Shown here: positions 25,786 through 31,897 of the stretch, piece after piece
Layout of the letters: each line of letters opens with the position of its first letter
How positions within the stretch are numbered: position 1 is the stretch's first letter
Source: a virus
Virus record (IMG/VR): IMGVR_UViG_3300022934_000070
Location: 1-35,617 of that record
Strand: one strand, 5' to 3'
Length of the DNA stretch: 35,617 bases
Translations under genes and position numbers: made by a program
The notes under the pieces: generated by a model
What the model was told of the DNA's origin: nothing
The model's database searches: none
Seen by the model: only the letters and a program-made list of their open reading frames with translations

Positions 25786-26264
25786 TCTGGCATACTCCTT
25801 CCCTTGTTATATCGTGCGAAAGCACTTTTGTCTACCTTGTAGAACGCACGGTACGCCATGATAGGCCAGTCCTCGTCCGTCTTGCATTGGTCATGCCCAC
25901 TGAAACACTGTGGGTGTGGCGTAAGCTGACCGTCTGGTATCAGGTCAATGCCACCAGCTATAGCTTGGCTATGCTTACCTGCACCATGCCACTTGCCGTA
26001 TCTCTCGTGATATTCACACAGCATAGAGCAGTAGAGTTCATAGGCATACTTGAAGTTAGCCCGTGTCTTCATGGCCCACAGTGTGCAGGGGTGCTTCTGA
26101 TGCACAGGCTTGTACAAACCACGAGCCTCTGCATACTCAGGGGCATGATGCCACAGTGCAGTGCATAGCATCTGTGCTTCTTCCAGTGGCATCTTGACAA
26201 TGTGTTGGTCACATAGTGACTTAGCTATAGCATCGGGGTGATGCTCAATTAGAAATCTATTCAT
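25773..26264 (-). CDS. Conserved phage protein with CDQHIVKM motif (163 aa)
   Basis: The N-terminus MNRFLIEHHPDAIAKSLCDQ, then HIVKMPLEEAQMLCTALW, is the hallmark of a widespread phage family in which a CDxHVVKM segment follows a short strand. Further conserved-looking parts are KHPCTLWAMKTRANFKYAYE, YGKWHGAGKHS and PHPQCFSGHDQCK, rich in His and Cys. I believe it is sometimes labelled a pyrimidine-dimer glycosylase, but I see no proof here. The ATG (26264) overlaps the previous stop in ATGA. Confidence 0.6.
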   Translation of the reverse strand: MNRFLIEHHPDAIAKSLCDQHIVKMPLEEAQMLCTALWHHAPEYAEARGLYKPVHQKHPCTLWAMKTRANFKYAYELYCSMLCEYHERYGKWHGAGKHSQAIAGGIDLIPDGQLTPHPQCFSGHDQCKTDEDWPIMAYRAFYKVDKSAFARYNKGRSMPEWMC

Positions 26265-26440
26265 CTGCAATCATCCTCGTCAAATTTACAACGTACTGTG
26301 TAGTATGCCATCAGCATTGCGGCAATCTCTGGGAATGTTTCCCAATCAGGTCTGCTACAATTCCACTGATGGTCAATCTCTGCATCAAGCGCAACCAGTA
26401 TGGCGTTGACTTGTTTCTTTGGTAGGTTAAGTGTTATCAT
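26261..26440 (-). CDS. Small hypothetical protein (59 aa)
   Basis: MITLNLPKKQVNAILVALDA is followed by EIDHQWNCSRPDWETFPEIA and a cysteine-containing acidic end. The ATG has GGAG seven bases upstream; the longer upstream frame has no ribosome site and reads as low-complexity Cys/Arg. It overlaps the next gene through ATGA. It resembles small regulatory or dimerising proteins only in size; no family is assigned. Confidence 0.6.
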   Translation of the reverse strand: MITLNLPKKQVNAILVALDAEIDHQWNCSRPDWETFPEIAAMLMAYYTVRCKFDEDDCR

Positions 26441-26591
26441 TGTCAATCTCCTTTTGCATTTCCTGCACACGCTGTTGCAACACGCTGATAGCCGTGTTGA
26501 TGTGGCCTGTGTCGTGTGGTTGCAGTCGTTCCTTGAGTATCTGTATCTCATGTACAAGACATAGCAAGTGCTGTGCTTTTTTAACAATCAT
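26427..26591 (-). CDS. Small coiled-coil protein (54 aa)
   Basis: The frame opens in ATGA overlap with the previous stop and encodes MIVKKAQHLLCLVHEIQILK, then helical VLQQRVQEMQKEIDND. Heptad-like Leu/Val/Ile spacing suggests a short coiled coil. Its end overlaps the start of the 59-residue gene by 14 bases and contains that gene's GGAG. Unknown function. Confidence 0.55.
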   Translation of the reverse strand: MIVKKAQHLLCLVHEIQILKERLQPHDTGHINTAISVLQQRVQEMQKEIDNDNT

Positions 26592-26881
26592 TTGTCATTC
26601 TCCTCTGTCAGTATCCAGCTATGGCGGCAGTTAGTCTTCCAGTTGTTCTGCTTGCCATCCCAATCACATTCATAGACTGTGCAGACAAACCTGCCTGTGT
26701 CTTCATCTGCCCATGCATTAAGGTCAAACATTCTGTCACCTATCTGAACACCAAACCAGTCTTCGTCACAACATCCTGCCATAGCATCAAACACAACTGT
26801 GTCATAGTAGGCTGTCAGATAGCCACGTTCATAGTCGGATAACACAAGGCCAAAACCGCTATCGTAATTATCACTCATCAT
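26588..26881 (-). CDS. Hypothetical acidic protein (97 aa)
   Basis: Acidic and aromatic-rich: SDYERGYLTAYYDTVVFDAM, then CCDEDWFGVQIGDRMFDLNA and VCTVYECDWDGKQNNW. Four cysteines are spread through the chain. Two adjacent ATGs are possible; GGAG is four bases from the first and seven from the second, so the start may be one codon shorter. Overlaps at both ends show it is part of the coupled string. No family is recognised. Confidence 0.6.
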   Translation of the reverse strand: MMSDNYDSGFGLVLSDYERGYLTAYYDTVVFDAMAGCCDEDWFGVQIGDRMFDLNAWADEDTGRFVCTVYECDWDGKQNNWKTNCRHSWILTEENDK

Positions 26882-27084
26882 ATCACTCCTAATACCCAGT
26901 TCTCTGCACAGTTTTCGGCATACACCTCACTGTGTCCTTTGATGTTACGTTCCTCAATGATAGCACCATCCTGCATCATGTACACAGTATAGCTACCATC
27001 AGGCTCAACAAAGACAGTCGCTTTGCGGTATGCACCCATGCCACGACTACAATCTTCATCACTGTAAAACTCATGCAACAGCAT
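26878..27084 (-). CDS. Hypothetical protein (68 aa)
   Basis: MLLHEFYSDEDCSRGMGAYR is followed by KATVFVEPDGSYTVYMMQDG, a two-strand hairpin-like segment, and IIEERNIKGHSEVYAENCAE. The pattern of a beta hairpin with a helical end recalls small phage proteins of one alpha/beta domain. GAGGAG is seven bases before the chosen ATG; another ATG two codons upstream is too close to it. Unknown role. Confidence 0.6.
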   Translation of the reverse strand: MLLHEFYSDEDCSRGMGAYRKATVFVEPDGSYTVYMMQDGAIIEERNIKGHSEVYAENCAENWVLGVI

Positions 27085-27559
27085 CTTCATTCTCCTCTGC
27101 GTGTTCAGCTATATATTCACTGATACCAAACTCATCATCTAGTTCGGGGTAGTCGTTGACTACATTTTCTACATCACCAGTACACCAGTCATCACCATCT
27201 GTGTATTCACCAATAAACATCCAGCCTTCGTCAAGGTAACGAGCAGTCACCTCAAAGCCCATGTCTACCAGCTTATCAAAGACAGGGATAGGTGGCGACC
27301 ATGCGGTATAGAAGTTCAGCACAAGTGTGCTGGCATCCATTCGTGTGCAGTGTGTTTCATACACATCCCACTTAGTACCCCAGTTCTCAAGCCGCCAGTC
27401 ATACCAGCCTGATGTGGGTTCACCTTCATCATCACGAGGCTCTGGTATCAGGTAATGGCACAGTTCTGTGTTCTCTGTATTCATCACATTGTAAATGTTA
27501 TCAATCATTTGGCTGTCATCATGTGACAGGATTACTCTGTTGTCTGTATGATTAGGCAT
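27071..27559 (-). CDS. DUF1281 / YubB ferredoxin-like protein (162 aa)
   Basis: The start MPNHTDNRVILSHDD, then LCHYLIPEP and SGWYDWRLENWGTKWDVYE, is the signature of the YubB ferredoxin-like (DUF1281) family found on plasmids and phages; its function is unknown. The C-terminus is strongly acidic (NDYPELDDEFGISEYIAEHA). GGAG is seven bases before the chosen ATG. Its neighbours are a membrane peptide and other small accessory genes. Confidence 0.8.
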   Translation of the reverse strand: MPNHTDNRVILSHDDSQMIDNIYNVMNTENTELCHYLIPEPRDDEGEPTSGWYDWRLENWGTKWDVYETHCTRMDASTLVLNFYTAWSPPIPVFDKLVDMGFEVTARYLDEGWMFIGEYTDGDDWCTGDVENVVNDYPELDDEFGISEYIAEHAEENEDAVA

Positions 27560-27561
27560 TG

Positions 27562-27696
27562 TCATTCTCCATCCTTAAACAGTTTATATATTATATAACA
27601 TATTCCAACTACAGATACAACCAGATAACCGCCAACGAACACACTGTCCCACGGTATCTGATTGTATATGCATTGTAGTGTTACACACTCAGTCAT
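27562..27696 (-). CDS. Small single-pass membrane protein (44 aa)
   Basis: A 44-codon frame between the zinc-ribbon gene, whose stop it overlaps, and the DUF1281 gene. Residues about 19-41 (VFVGGYLVVSVVGICYIIYK) form one strong membrane helix, followed by LFKDGE, so the short tail is likely cytoplasmic. Its end contains the GGAG of the DUF1281 gene. Possible roles include superinfection exclusion or membrane anchoring; none is shown. Confidence 0.55.
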   Translation of the reverse strand: MTECVTLQCIYNQIPWDSVFVGGYLVVSVVGICYIIYKLFKDGE

Positions 27697-27877
27697 CTTC
27701 GTATTCCTCTATGAGTTGCACTTCTTTACCGCAATCATCACATCGACTTCGCGGATGCTCGTAGTCTGTGTATATATCATTATCATACATCAGCATCCAT
27801 GAAATGCGGTTGGCACGAACCCATGAGAGTTCCCATACATCCGTGCCGCCACACTCATAGCAAACCCACTTGCTCAT
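27689..27877 (-). CDS. Zinc-ribbon protein (62 aa)
   Basis: Two CxxC knuckles, C6YEC9 and C45DDC48, separated by an aromatic-rich segment (VRANRISWMLMYDNDIYTD), define a small zinc ribbon. The C-terminus is acidic (EYEDD). Such proteins bind nucleic acid or adapt transcription or replication factors. The ATG overlaps the previous stop in ATGA and the stop overlaps the membrane peptide gene. Confidence 0.65.
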   Translation of the reverse strand: MSKWVCYECGGTDVWELSWVRANRISWMLMYDNDIYTDYEHPRSRCDDCGKEVQLIEEYEDD

Positions 27878-28257
27878 GCAACTTTCCGTGCTTTGCCACG
27901 ACCCTGACGGGCAAGGTCACGCAGGTTGCTGACTGTCACACTGCCAATCTCAATCGACACATCACGGTCACGGTTTTTACGCTTGACAGCTTTACCCAAT
28001 TCCTTGTGGAAATGGTCAAGGAAGATACCAGCCACAGCCTCAGTCGTATACTGCAAGTACCCACCTGATTCAGCCTTGGCTTCACGAGCATACTGCAAGG
28101 CAAGGTCATAGAACTTGTAACGTCCCAGCTTCACACCGTGATACTCACGATACAATGCTTCTACCTTTGCGAGTTTACGCTCAATCTCTGGTGATGCAAG
28201 CACCTGACCTGTCTTACCTGTTGAACGCTTGTGATATGTAATTGTTTGAATAGCCAT
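27874..28257 (-). CDS. Hypothetical basic protein (127 aa)
   Basis: Basic and mostly helical: KLAKVEALYREYHGVKLGRY, FYDLALQYAREAKAESGGYL, then a Lys/Arg-rich region (GKAVKRKNRDRDVSIEIGSV) and a very basic end (RDLARQGRGKARKVA). The character suggests nucleic-acid binding. AAGGAG lies eight bases before the ATG, and the 16-bp palindrome lies 33 bases upstream of the start. No domain is recognised. Confidence 0.6.
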   Translation of the reverse strand: MAIQTITYHKRSTGKTGQVLASPEIERKLAKVEALYREYHGVKLGRYKFYDLALQYAREAKAESGGYLQYTTEAVAGIFLDHFHKELGKAVKRKNRDRDVSIEIGSVTVSNLRDLARQGRGKARKVA

Positions 28258-28280
28258 GATAAAATCTCCTTTTCGGTTGG

Positions 28281-28673
28281 TTAGTTGGTTAGTCCAACAT
28301 TGGACTTAGGGATTGCATACACTTTGGGTCTACCATTCTCAGTGTACACAGAGATAGCCTGCACCTCAGTCACTGGCTCACCAGTGTCAGCGAATACAAA
28401 CGTATCATTCACATAAGGGTTGTATGTGACTGGCCTACCTGACAAGCAGGTAGCAATGCCATCACGCAAGCCGCCAGTGCCAACGGCAAAGGCATGAACA
28501 TTCTTCTTGCCTTCACGCCGCACCTTGGCTTGTCCAGCAGGACGCACCACGAACTTTGCGTCATACATTGTGAATGCAGTGACGTGCTGTTGAACACGTC
28601 CAGTCTGGCGGTCTTGCAGTGACCACTTCTTTTTGTGTAGGTTCCAGTAAAGTCTATATTTCATGCTAAACAT
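28281..28673 (-). CDS. Hypothetical protein with a palindrome-encoded C-terminus (130 aa)
   Basis: MFSMKYRLYWNLHKKKWSLQ, VRPAGQAKVRREGKKNVHAF and GLRDGIATCLSGRPVTYNPY suggest a compact beta-rich protein of a phage family I cannot name. GGAG is seven bases before the chosen start; the longer frame has no ribosome site. Its last eight residues, KSNVGLTN, are encoded by the 16-bp palindromic repeat, so the repeat doubles as the end of the gene. Confidence 0.6.
   Translation of the reverse strand: MFSMKYRLYWNLHKKKWSLQDRQTGRVQQHVTAFTMYDAKFVVRPAGQAKVRREGKKNVHAFAVGTGGLRDGIATCLSGRPVTYNPYVNDTFVFADTGEPVTEVQAISVYTENGRPKVYAIPKSNVGLTN
28291..28306 (-). repeat. 16-bp palindrome AGTCCAATGTTGGACT, copy 1
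   Basis: Seven-base arms AGTCCAA/TTGGACT flank the central TG on the - strand. It lies inside the end of the 130-residue gene and upstream of the 127-residue gene. All six exact copies have TG, not CA, in the centre when read along leftward transcription. Confidence 0.85.
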
Positions 28674-29049
28674 TTTTGTTCTCCTGCATTGGGTGATATT
28701 CACGGATGCATCCATCTTCATCTAGTTTCTCCGCAACTCGCATTGCAGTTGCGATTTCATCTAGTTCATGTTTAAGTGTGGGTTCGGAAGACCAGTCACC
28801 GTCAAACCATTTTTTCAATTTGACAAGTTTATCATTATCGGTGCTTTCAAAGATTGCTACATAATCAGTCTCCCACGATAGTCCTTGGCCTTGAAAAACT
28901 ACGCCAAAGTATTTGGCTATAGTTTCAAGTTCCAAATGAAAAAGCCTGTGCCATTCCTCGTGTAATTCATCCGTATAAAGCCAGCCAGCACCATAGTACG
29001 TTAATTCACAAGTATACATTATTTTAGTTTTAACATCTATGTTAAGCAT
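28666..29049 (-). CDS. Hypothetical protein (127 aa)
   Basis: Aromatic-rich N-terminus (YTCELTYYGAGWLYTDELHE), a helical middle and LDEIATAMRVAEKLDEDG near the end. Acidic overall, without recognised domain. GCAGGAG precedes the ATG by seven bases, and the very similar leader of the next gene suggests related ribosome sites. It overlaps both neighbours. Confidence 0.55.
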   Translation of the reverse strand: MLNIDVKTKIMYTCELTYYGAGWLYTDELHEEWHRLFHLELETIAKYFGVVFQGQGLSWETDYVAIFESTDNDKLVKLKKWFDGDWSSEPTLKHELDEIATAMRVAEKLDEDGCIREYHPMQENKNV

Positions 29050-29194
29050 AGTTTTTCTCCTGCATAGACTGTTTCATCTTACGAGCCGCTTTGCGGTCAC
29101 GCTTCCAGTTGTCACGCTTTGGGTTGGCAGTCTTACGCACTGGCAACTTCTCAAAGAGAGATAAATCATTCCAATCGTGGTCAAATTCAGTCAT
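29042..29194 (-). CDS. Small basic protein (50 aa)
   Basis: MTEFDHDWNDLSLFEKLPVR is followed by KTANPKRDNWKRDRKAARKM and KQSMQEKNYA. The C-terminal two thirds are strongly basic and could bind nucleic acid. The ATG overlaps the end of the 46-residue gene, with the stop eight bases into it. Part of a longer open frame whose upstream extension has no ribosome site. Confidence 0.55.
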   Translation of the reverse strand: MTEFDHDWNDLSLFEKLPVRKTANPKRDNWKRDRKAARKMKQSMQEKNYA

Positions 29195-29327
29195 TAGTTT
29201 TTCGTGTTTTATTTTCACGGTCTTTATCCTTTTTACGGTTGTATTTAGTTTTGTCTGGCACAACGGTTGCCCTGCGGCGTGACTGTGCCACTGCCTTCGC
29301 CACAGGATTGATAGGTCTAATACGCAT
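29187..29327 (-). CDS. Small very basic protein (46 aa)
   Basis: Encodes MRIRPINPVAKAVAQSRRRA, then TVVPDKTKYNRKKDKDRENK and TRKTND. It is Lys/Arg-rich and lacks acidic or hydrophobic clusters, like small nucleic-acid-binding peptides. GGAG is eight bases before the ATG, and the palindrome lies about 15 bases upstream. First gene after the first composite repeat. Confidence 0.6.
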   Translation of the reverse strand: MRIRPINPVAKAVAQSRRRATVVPDKTKYNRKKDKDRENKTRKTND

Positions 29328-29342
29328 TGTAAATGCTCCGTT

Positions 29343-29358
29343 AGTCCAACATTGGACT
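29343..29358 (-). repeat. 16-bp palindrome, copy 2 (before the 46-aa gene)
   Basis: Exact AGTCCAATGTTGGACT in the leftward sense, in the gap before the 46-residue gene and followed by TAACGGAG. Together with the 26-bp inverted repeat upstream it forms one of two similar composite elements. Confidence 0.85.
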
Positions 29359-29381
29359 TATCTAGTATATCTAAGTGTAAA

Positions 29382-29407
29382 AACACTTTCACAAAGTTTC
29401 AAGTGTT
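29382..29407. repeat. 26-bp inverted-repeat element, copy 1
   Basis: Arms AACACTT and AAGTGTT flank a 12-base centre; the whole 26 bases recur exactly at 30734. A further TAAGTGT half-site lies at 29372. On the - strand a promoter-like GTGAAA-N17-TATACT spans from inside the element towards the palindrome, so it may combine promoter and operator for the genes to the left. Confidence 0.65.
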
Positions 29408-29434
29408 TTATACACAAAGATATACATAAGAGGT

Positions 29435-30121
29435 TTAGCCATTTGCCACGGCATCAGCTTTCTTCTTGCTAGTACCATGTGCCGGAAAGCCAACGATAAA
29501 GTCACGTTGTCTTTGACAAAGCTGGCAAGTGGCACAAGATACATCATCACGCACAGCCGCCGGACACACAACTACCTTGCGACCTTGTGGCGTGGTAGTG
29601 TTTTTTGTCTGGTCAATAGGCAATACTGTAGCCACAGGGCCAGCATCCAAGTCAGCAAGCTGGTCAGCATGAGCCAAGTTATTGGCAGACAGATTGACAG
29701 TGAAGCCAGAACGATTCATGTGTGTCACAATCATACGGTTACGCTTGCTGTCAAGCACAGGGTAGTGTGTATATGTGAAGCCACGCTTACCGTCATTGGC
29801 TGATGTCAATTCCATACAAGCCTTGGCATCAAGCTGGTCATTGCGTCCGGGCAAGTCACCAGCCTGATTGTGCCGCCACAATGTGTCAGCTTTCAAGTTG
29901 GCAATCTTGTCAAGAAACACAGGCCAAGTGTCACCACGAGCCTTGTCGGATACTTTCATCCAGTGCATCTTGAGAGGGCCGGATTCTGCGTAGCAACCGC
30001 CCTCGTTTGCGTTGTTGAACGGGCAAGCTGGTGGGCAAGTCTGTGCCTCTGTAGTAGACACAGGAATATCACCAGTCTTTTCATTCTTGGATTTCGGGGT
30101 CAAGTGTACTTGATAAGTCAT
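29435..30121 (-). CDS. Cysteine-rich phage protein, DUF7227-like (228 aa)
   Basis: After MTYQVHLTPKSKNEKTGDIP it has VSTTEAQTCPPACPF and GGCYAESGPLKMHW, then near the C-terminus VVCPAAVRDDVSCATCQLCQ. These paired Cys clusters recur in a phage family sometimes called DUF7227 and may bind a metal or iron-sulphur cluster. It is not a canonical radical-SAM CxxxCxxC. The start has CGGAG seven bases upstream inside a perfect hairpin; upstream residues in the longer frame have no ribosome site. Confidence 0.6.
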   Translation of the reverse strand: MTYQVHLTPKSKNEKTGDIPVSTTEAQTCPPACPFNNANEGGCYAESGPLKMHWMKVSDKARGDTWPVFLDKIANLKADTLWRHNQAGDLPGRNDQLDAKACMELTSANDGKRGFTYTHYPVLDSKRNRMIVTHMNRSGFTVNLSANNLAHADQLADLDAGPVATVLPIDQTKNTTTPQGRKVVVCPAAVRDDVSCATCQLCQRQRDFIVGFPAHGTSKKKADAVANG

Positions 30122-30123
30122 AG

Positions 30124-30138
30124 TGTTACTCCGTAACA
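30124..30138 (-). promoter_or_regulatory. Shine-Dalgarno hairpin before the Cys-rich gene
   Basis: On the transcript TGTTAC-GGA-GTAACA gives six-base perfect arms around a GGA loop five bases before the ATG. The arms are unrelated in sequence to those of the other hairpins apart from the AC/GT next to the loop, yet remain complementary. Confidence 0.7.
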
Positions 30139-30332
30139 ATGGTTGCAGTAAAGTCATCCGATAGCCAACGTATATCACCAGTCTCAAGAGACTGCAAGCG
30201 GAATGTGCCAGTAGGCCATTCAGGTATACGCTTGGGTAGGTCAAGCACCTGCCAAAACTCGCCGTGTTCATTCACACGGTTTTTGCCATGGCGTGTCTTG
30301 CCTTGTAGTTTAACAATCTTTCCGGTTTGCAT
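30126..30332 (-). CDS. Small SH3-like hypothetical protein (68 aa)
   Basis: MQTGKIVKLQGKTRHGKNRV, FWQVLDLPKRIPEWPTGTFR and LQSLETGDIRWLSDDFTATI form a run of short beta strands like a small SH3-type barrel. Basic N-terminus. GGAG is six bases before the ATG and lies in a hairpin, with the palindrome just upstream. Function unknown. Confidence 0.55.
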   Translation of the reverse strand: MQTGKIVKLQGKTRHGKNRVNEHGEFWQVLDLPKRIPEWPTGTFRLQSLETGDIRWLSDDFTATIVTE

Positions 30333-30334
30333 AT

Positions 30335-30347
30335 CAAACTCCGTTTG
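30335..30347 (-). promoter_or_regulatory. Shine-Dalgarno hairpin before the 68-aa gene
   Basis: CAAAC-GGA-GTTTG on the transcript, five-base perfect arms around the GGA that should pair with 16S rRNA. The 16-bp palindrome lies three bases upstream. Confidence 0.7.
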
Positions 30348-30350
30348 TTA

Positions 30351-30366
30351 AGTCCAACATTGGACT
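30351..30366 (-). repeat. 16-bp palindrome, copy 3
   Basis: Exact copy between the 103-residue gene (its stop overlaps the palindrome end) and the 68-residue gene, followed by TTAACAAACGGAG. Confidence 0.85.
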
Positions 30367-30676
30367 AAATGTTATCAGTCAAACTGCATCTACGCAAGTC
30401 CTCTTCCTCATCAATGTTTGGCACATCAATTTCACAGCATTGCCACGCCGCCCACACTTCGCCTGTTTCGCGGTTGATGACAGCGCAGTCACACCAATCG
30501 GAATCCCATGTGTCCACAATCGTGGCACGAGACTCCCACTTCCAGCCAACAGCATCTTCCCATGCGGCAGTAGCCTTTGGCTCAATGATGGCACGAGCAT
30601 CCTCTTGCGTCCAAGCAATTTCAGGTATGGCTTGCCAGCCACATGAAGTCCATTCAGCAATAACAATCTGTTTCAT
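30365..30676 (-). CDS. Hypothetical acidic protein (103 aa)
   Basis: MKQIVIAEWTSCGWQAIPEI is followed by Trp-rich segments (AAWEDAVGWKWESRATIVDT) and WCDCAVINRETGEVWAAWQC, ending acidic. The Trp and Cys content is unusual and suggests a compact domain. The chosen ATG has GGAG six bases upstream in a hairpin. No family is recognised. Confidence 0.55.
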   Translation of the reverse strand: MKQIVIAEWTSCGWQAIPEIAWTQEDARAIIEPKATAAWEDAVGWKWESRATIVDTWDSDWCDCAVINRETGEVWAAWQCCEIDVPNIDEEEDLRRCSLTDNI

Positions 30677-30678
30677 TT

Positions 30679-30691
30679 TCAACTCCGTTGA
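30679..30691 (-). promoter_or_regulatory. Shine-Dalgarno hairpin before the 103-aa gene
   Basis: TCAAC-GGA-GTTGA on the transcript, five-base perfect arms, with the GGA as loop and the ATG three bases after the arm. The palindrome copy lies five bases upstream. Confidence 0.7.
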
Positions 30692-30696
30692 TGTTA

Positions 30697-30712
30697 AGTC
30701 CAACATTGGACT
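30697..30712 (-). repeat. 16-bp palindrome, copy 4
   Basis: Exact copy upstream of the 103-residue gene, with the second 26-bp element 21 bases further upstream, giving the second composite element. Confidence 0.85.
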
Positions 30713-30733
30713 AGGTAAGTGTATCTAAGTAAT

Positions 30734-30759
30734 AACACTTTCACAAAGTTTCAAGTGTT
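30734..30759. repeat. 26-bp inverted-repeat element, copy 2
   Basis: Identical over 26 bases to the element at 29382, with a TAAGTGT half-site at 30716. The flanks are similar but not identical (spacing to the palindrome is two bases shorter), so this is a diverged duplication. On the - strand the promoter-like pattern is weaker than at copy 1. Confidence 0.65.
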
Positions 30760-30774
30760 ATTACGTAAGTTACA

Positions 30775-31017
30775 CTAAAGTAAACCCTTGGCAAGCATCC
30801 TAGCTTTCAAGGCCAGCAATCTTTGCTGTTTGGCCTCGCTCTCAATCTGTGCTTTATAAGCACGATTGGCGGCATCAGCTTGACCAGTCACAAAGCACCG
30901 AAACTCAGGCCGTGTCTCAGGCTCATAGCTACGGCTGAAAGCCTTGCTATCCATAGCCGCCCAGCTTGAACGCACCAGCTTGTGTTTACCCATTGGTGTG
31001 ATGAATTTACGAGCCAT
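30775..31017 (-). CDS. Hypothetical basic protein (80 aa)
   Basis: Basic, with MARKFITPMGKHKLVRSSWA, FRCFVTGQADAANRAYKAQI and a long helical Ala/Lys-rich end (ESEAKQQRLLALKARMLAKG). GAGG is seven bases before the ATG. It overlaps the end of the preceding membrane protein gene. No family is recognised. Confidence 0.6.
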   Translation of the reverse strand: MARKFITPMGKHKLVRSSWAAMDSKAFSRSYEPETRPEFRCFVTGQADAANRAYKAQIESEAKQQRLLALKARMLAKGLL

Positions 31018-31243
31018 TGTACTGCCTCAAAATGTTTTCGTGAATACGGTTTTGGCGAAGTCTCAAGTGGCTATCGTAGAAAGCCAAGCCAGCCGCCCAA
31101 GCCACAAATGCTACGCACCAGCACATTCCGCCAGTCATTGGGTCAATCAGCAAAGCTGTCACAGGACCAGCGCAGAAGAATGCGAATGCTACACACCACA
31201 TAAACAGGCAACAAAAACCATGCATAATTTCGTTGATAATCAT
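31007..31243 (-). CDS. Small membrane protein, two helices (78 aa)
   Basis: Two hydrophobic segments, CCLFMWCVAFAFFCAGPVTA and CWCVAFVAWAAGLAFY, joined by LLIDPMTGGM, then a basic tail (RLRQNRIHENILRQ). It is Cys-rich in the membrane regions. Such early membrane proteins may block superinfection or alter the host envelope; nothing specific is visible. The first ATG is used (an upstream TTG is unlikely) and its GGAG sits in a hairpin. Confidence 0.6.
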   Translation of the reverse strand: MIINEIMHGFCCLFMWCVAFAFFCAGPVTALLIDPMTGGMCWCVAFVAWAAGLAFYDSHLRLRQNRIHENILRQYNGS

Positions 31244-31246
31244 TTT

Positions 31247-31261
31247 CAATACTCCGTATTG
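31247..31261 (-). promoter_or_regulatory. Shine-Dalgarno hairpin before the two-helix membrane gene
   Basis: CAATAC-GGA-GTATTG on the transcript, six-base perfect arms around the GGA loop. Three bases upstream lies a palindrome copy. Confidence 0.75.
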
Positions 31262-31264
31262 GTT

Positions 31265-31280
31265 AGTCCAACATTGGACT
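31265..31280 (-). repeat. 16-bp palindrome, copy 5
   Basis: Exact copy in the gap between the 197-residue gene and the two-helix membrane gene, followed by AACCAATACGGAG. Confidence 0.85.
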
Positions 31281-31301
31281 TGGGGAAGGGTAGACAGTAG
31301 C

Positions 31302-31895
31302 TTACGCTACTGCCTTTTTGTTTGTGTCTTCATCCTGAAGGATGGCTTTGATTGCGGCGAATGCATCCTCAAATTCTTTGAGGCTTACACCATTTGTGTC
31401 GAGCAAGTCAAAGACTTGTTCTGCAATCGTATCGGCATCCAACTTTGTTGGCTTGTCTAGTCCAACATTGGACTTGTCGTCAGCCTTTGGCTCAATAGGT
31501 GTGTCAGCCTCTGGCTCAGTTGACTGTTCAGCTTTGCTGGCTTTTTTCATTGCAGCTTGTAAAGCTGTGAGGCTCTTGAAGCCTTTCTTTGAGGCTTTCA
31601 TAAACTCACGGCACTCAGTCTCATTCTCGACAAACCACAGAGCCTCTGCTCTGCGCCGCTTGTCAATGTTGTGAATGTTGCAATCCTTCAGCCTAGCTGA
31701 AGAAATACGACCAGCATCAGTTTCGGCTTTCAGCTTCTGCATCAGCTTTCCAAGCCGTGTGTCGAAGCCATCAGCCTTGGTAGCATTTTCAAAGTTGCCT
31801 TTGGCAATGCCACGCCAAATTGATGCAAGGGCTTTGCCCTCTGATTCCAATGTGTTGATTTCAGCCTTAACTACGTTAGCAATTTTCTTCGTCAT
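31302..31895 (-). CDS. First gene of the leftward operon, two-domain helical protein (197 aa)
   Basis: The N-terminal domain (about 1-120) is basic and helical (MTKKIANVVKAEINTLESEG, DAGRISSARLKDCNIHNIDK). A Glu/Pro linker (STEPEADTPIEPKADDK) is followed by SNVGLD, encoded by the palindrome, and then an acidic helical C-terminal domain (DADTIAEQVFDLLDTNGVSL). Being first after the intergenic region it is a candidate early regulator, but no HTH is evident. GGAG is seven bases upstream in a hairpin. Confidence 0.6.
   Translation of the reverse strand: MTKKIANVVKAEINTLESEGKALASIWRGIAKGNFENATKADGFDTRLGKLMQKLKAETDAGRISSARLKDCNIHNIDKRRRAEALWFVENETECREFMKASKKGFKSLTALQAAMKKASKAEQSTEPEADTPIEPKADDKSNVGLDKPTKLDADTIAEQVFDLLDTNGVSLKEFEDAFAAIKAILQDEDTNKKAVA
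31459..31474 (-). repeat. 16-bp palindrome, copy 6, inside a coding sequence
   Basis: Exact copy in the linker of the 197-residue protein, read in the same frame (K-SNVGL) as the copy ending the 130-residue gene. The linker looks disordered and so would tolerate an insertion. Confidence 0.85.
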
Positions 31896-31897
31896 AT

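Noticed and set aside
25773-26264. Pyrimidine-dimer DNA glycosylase
   Set aside because: The family label exists in some annotations as I recall, but no T4 DenV-type active-site arrangement could be seen, so function is left open.
28291-31474. CRISPR array from regularly repeated 16-mers
   Set aside because: Spacing is irregular (about 185-1050 bases), genes lie between copies, and the repeat is too short.
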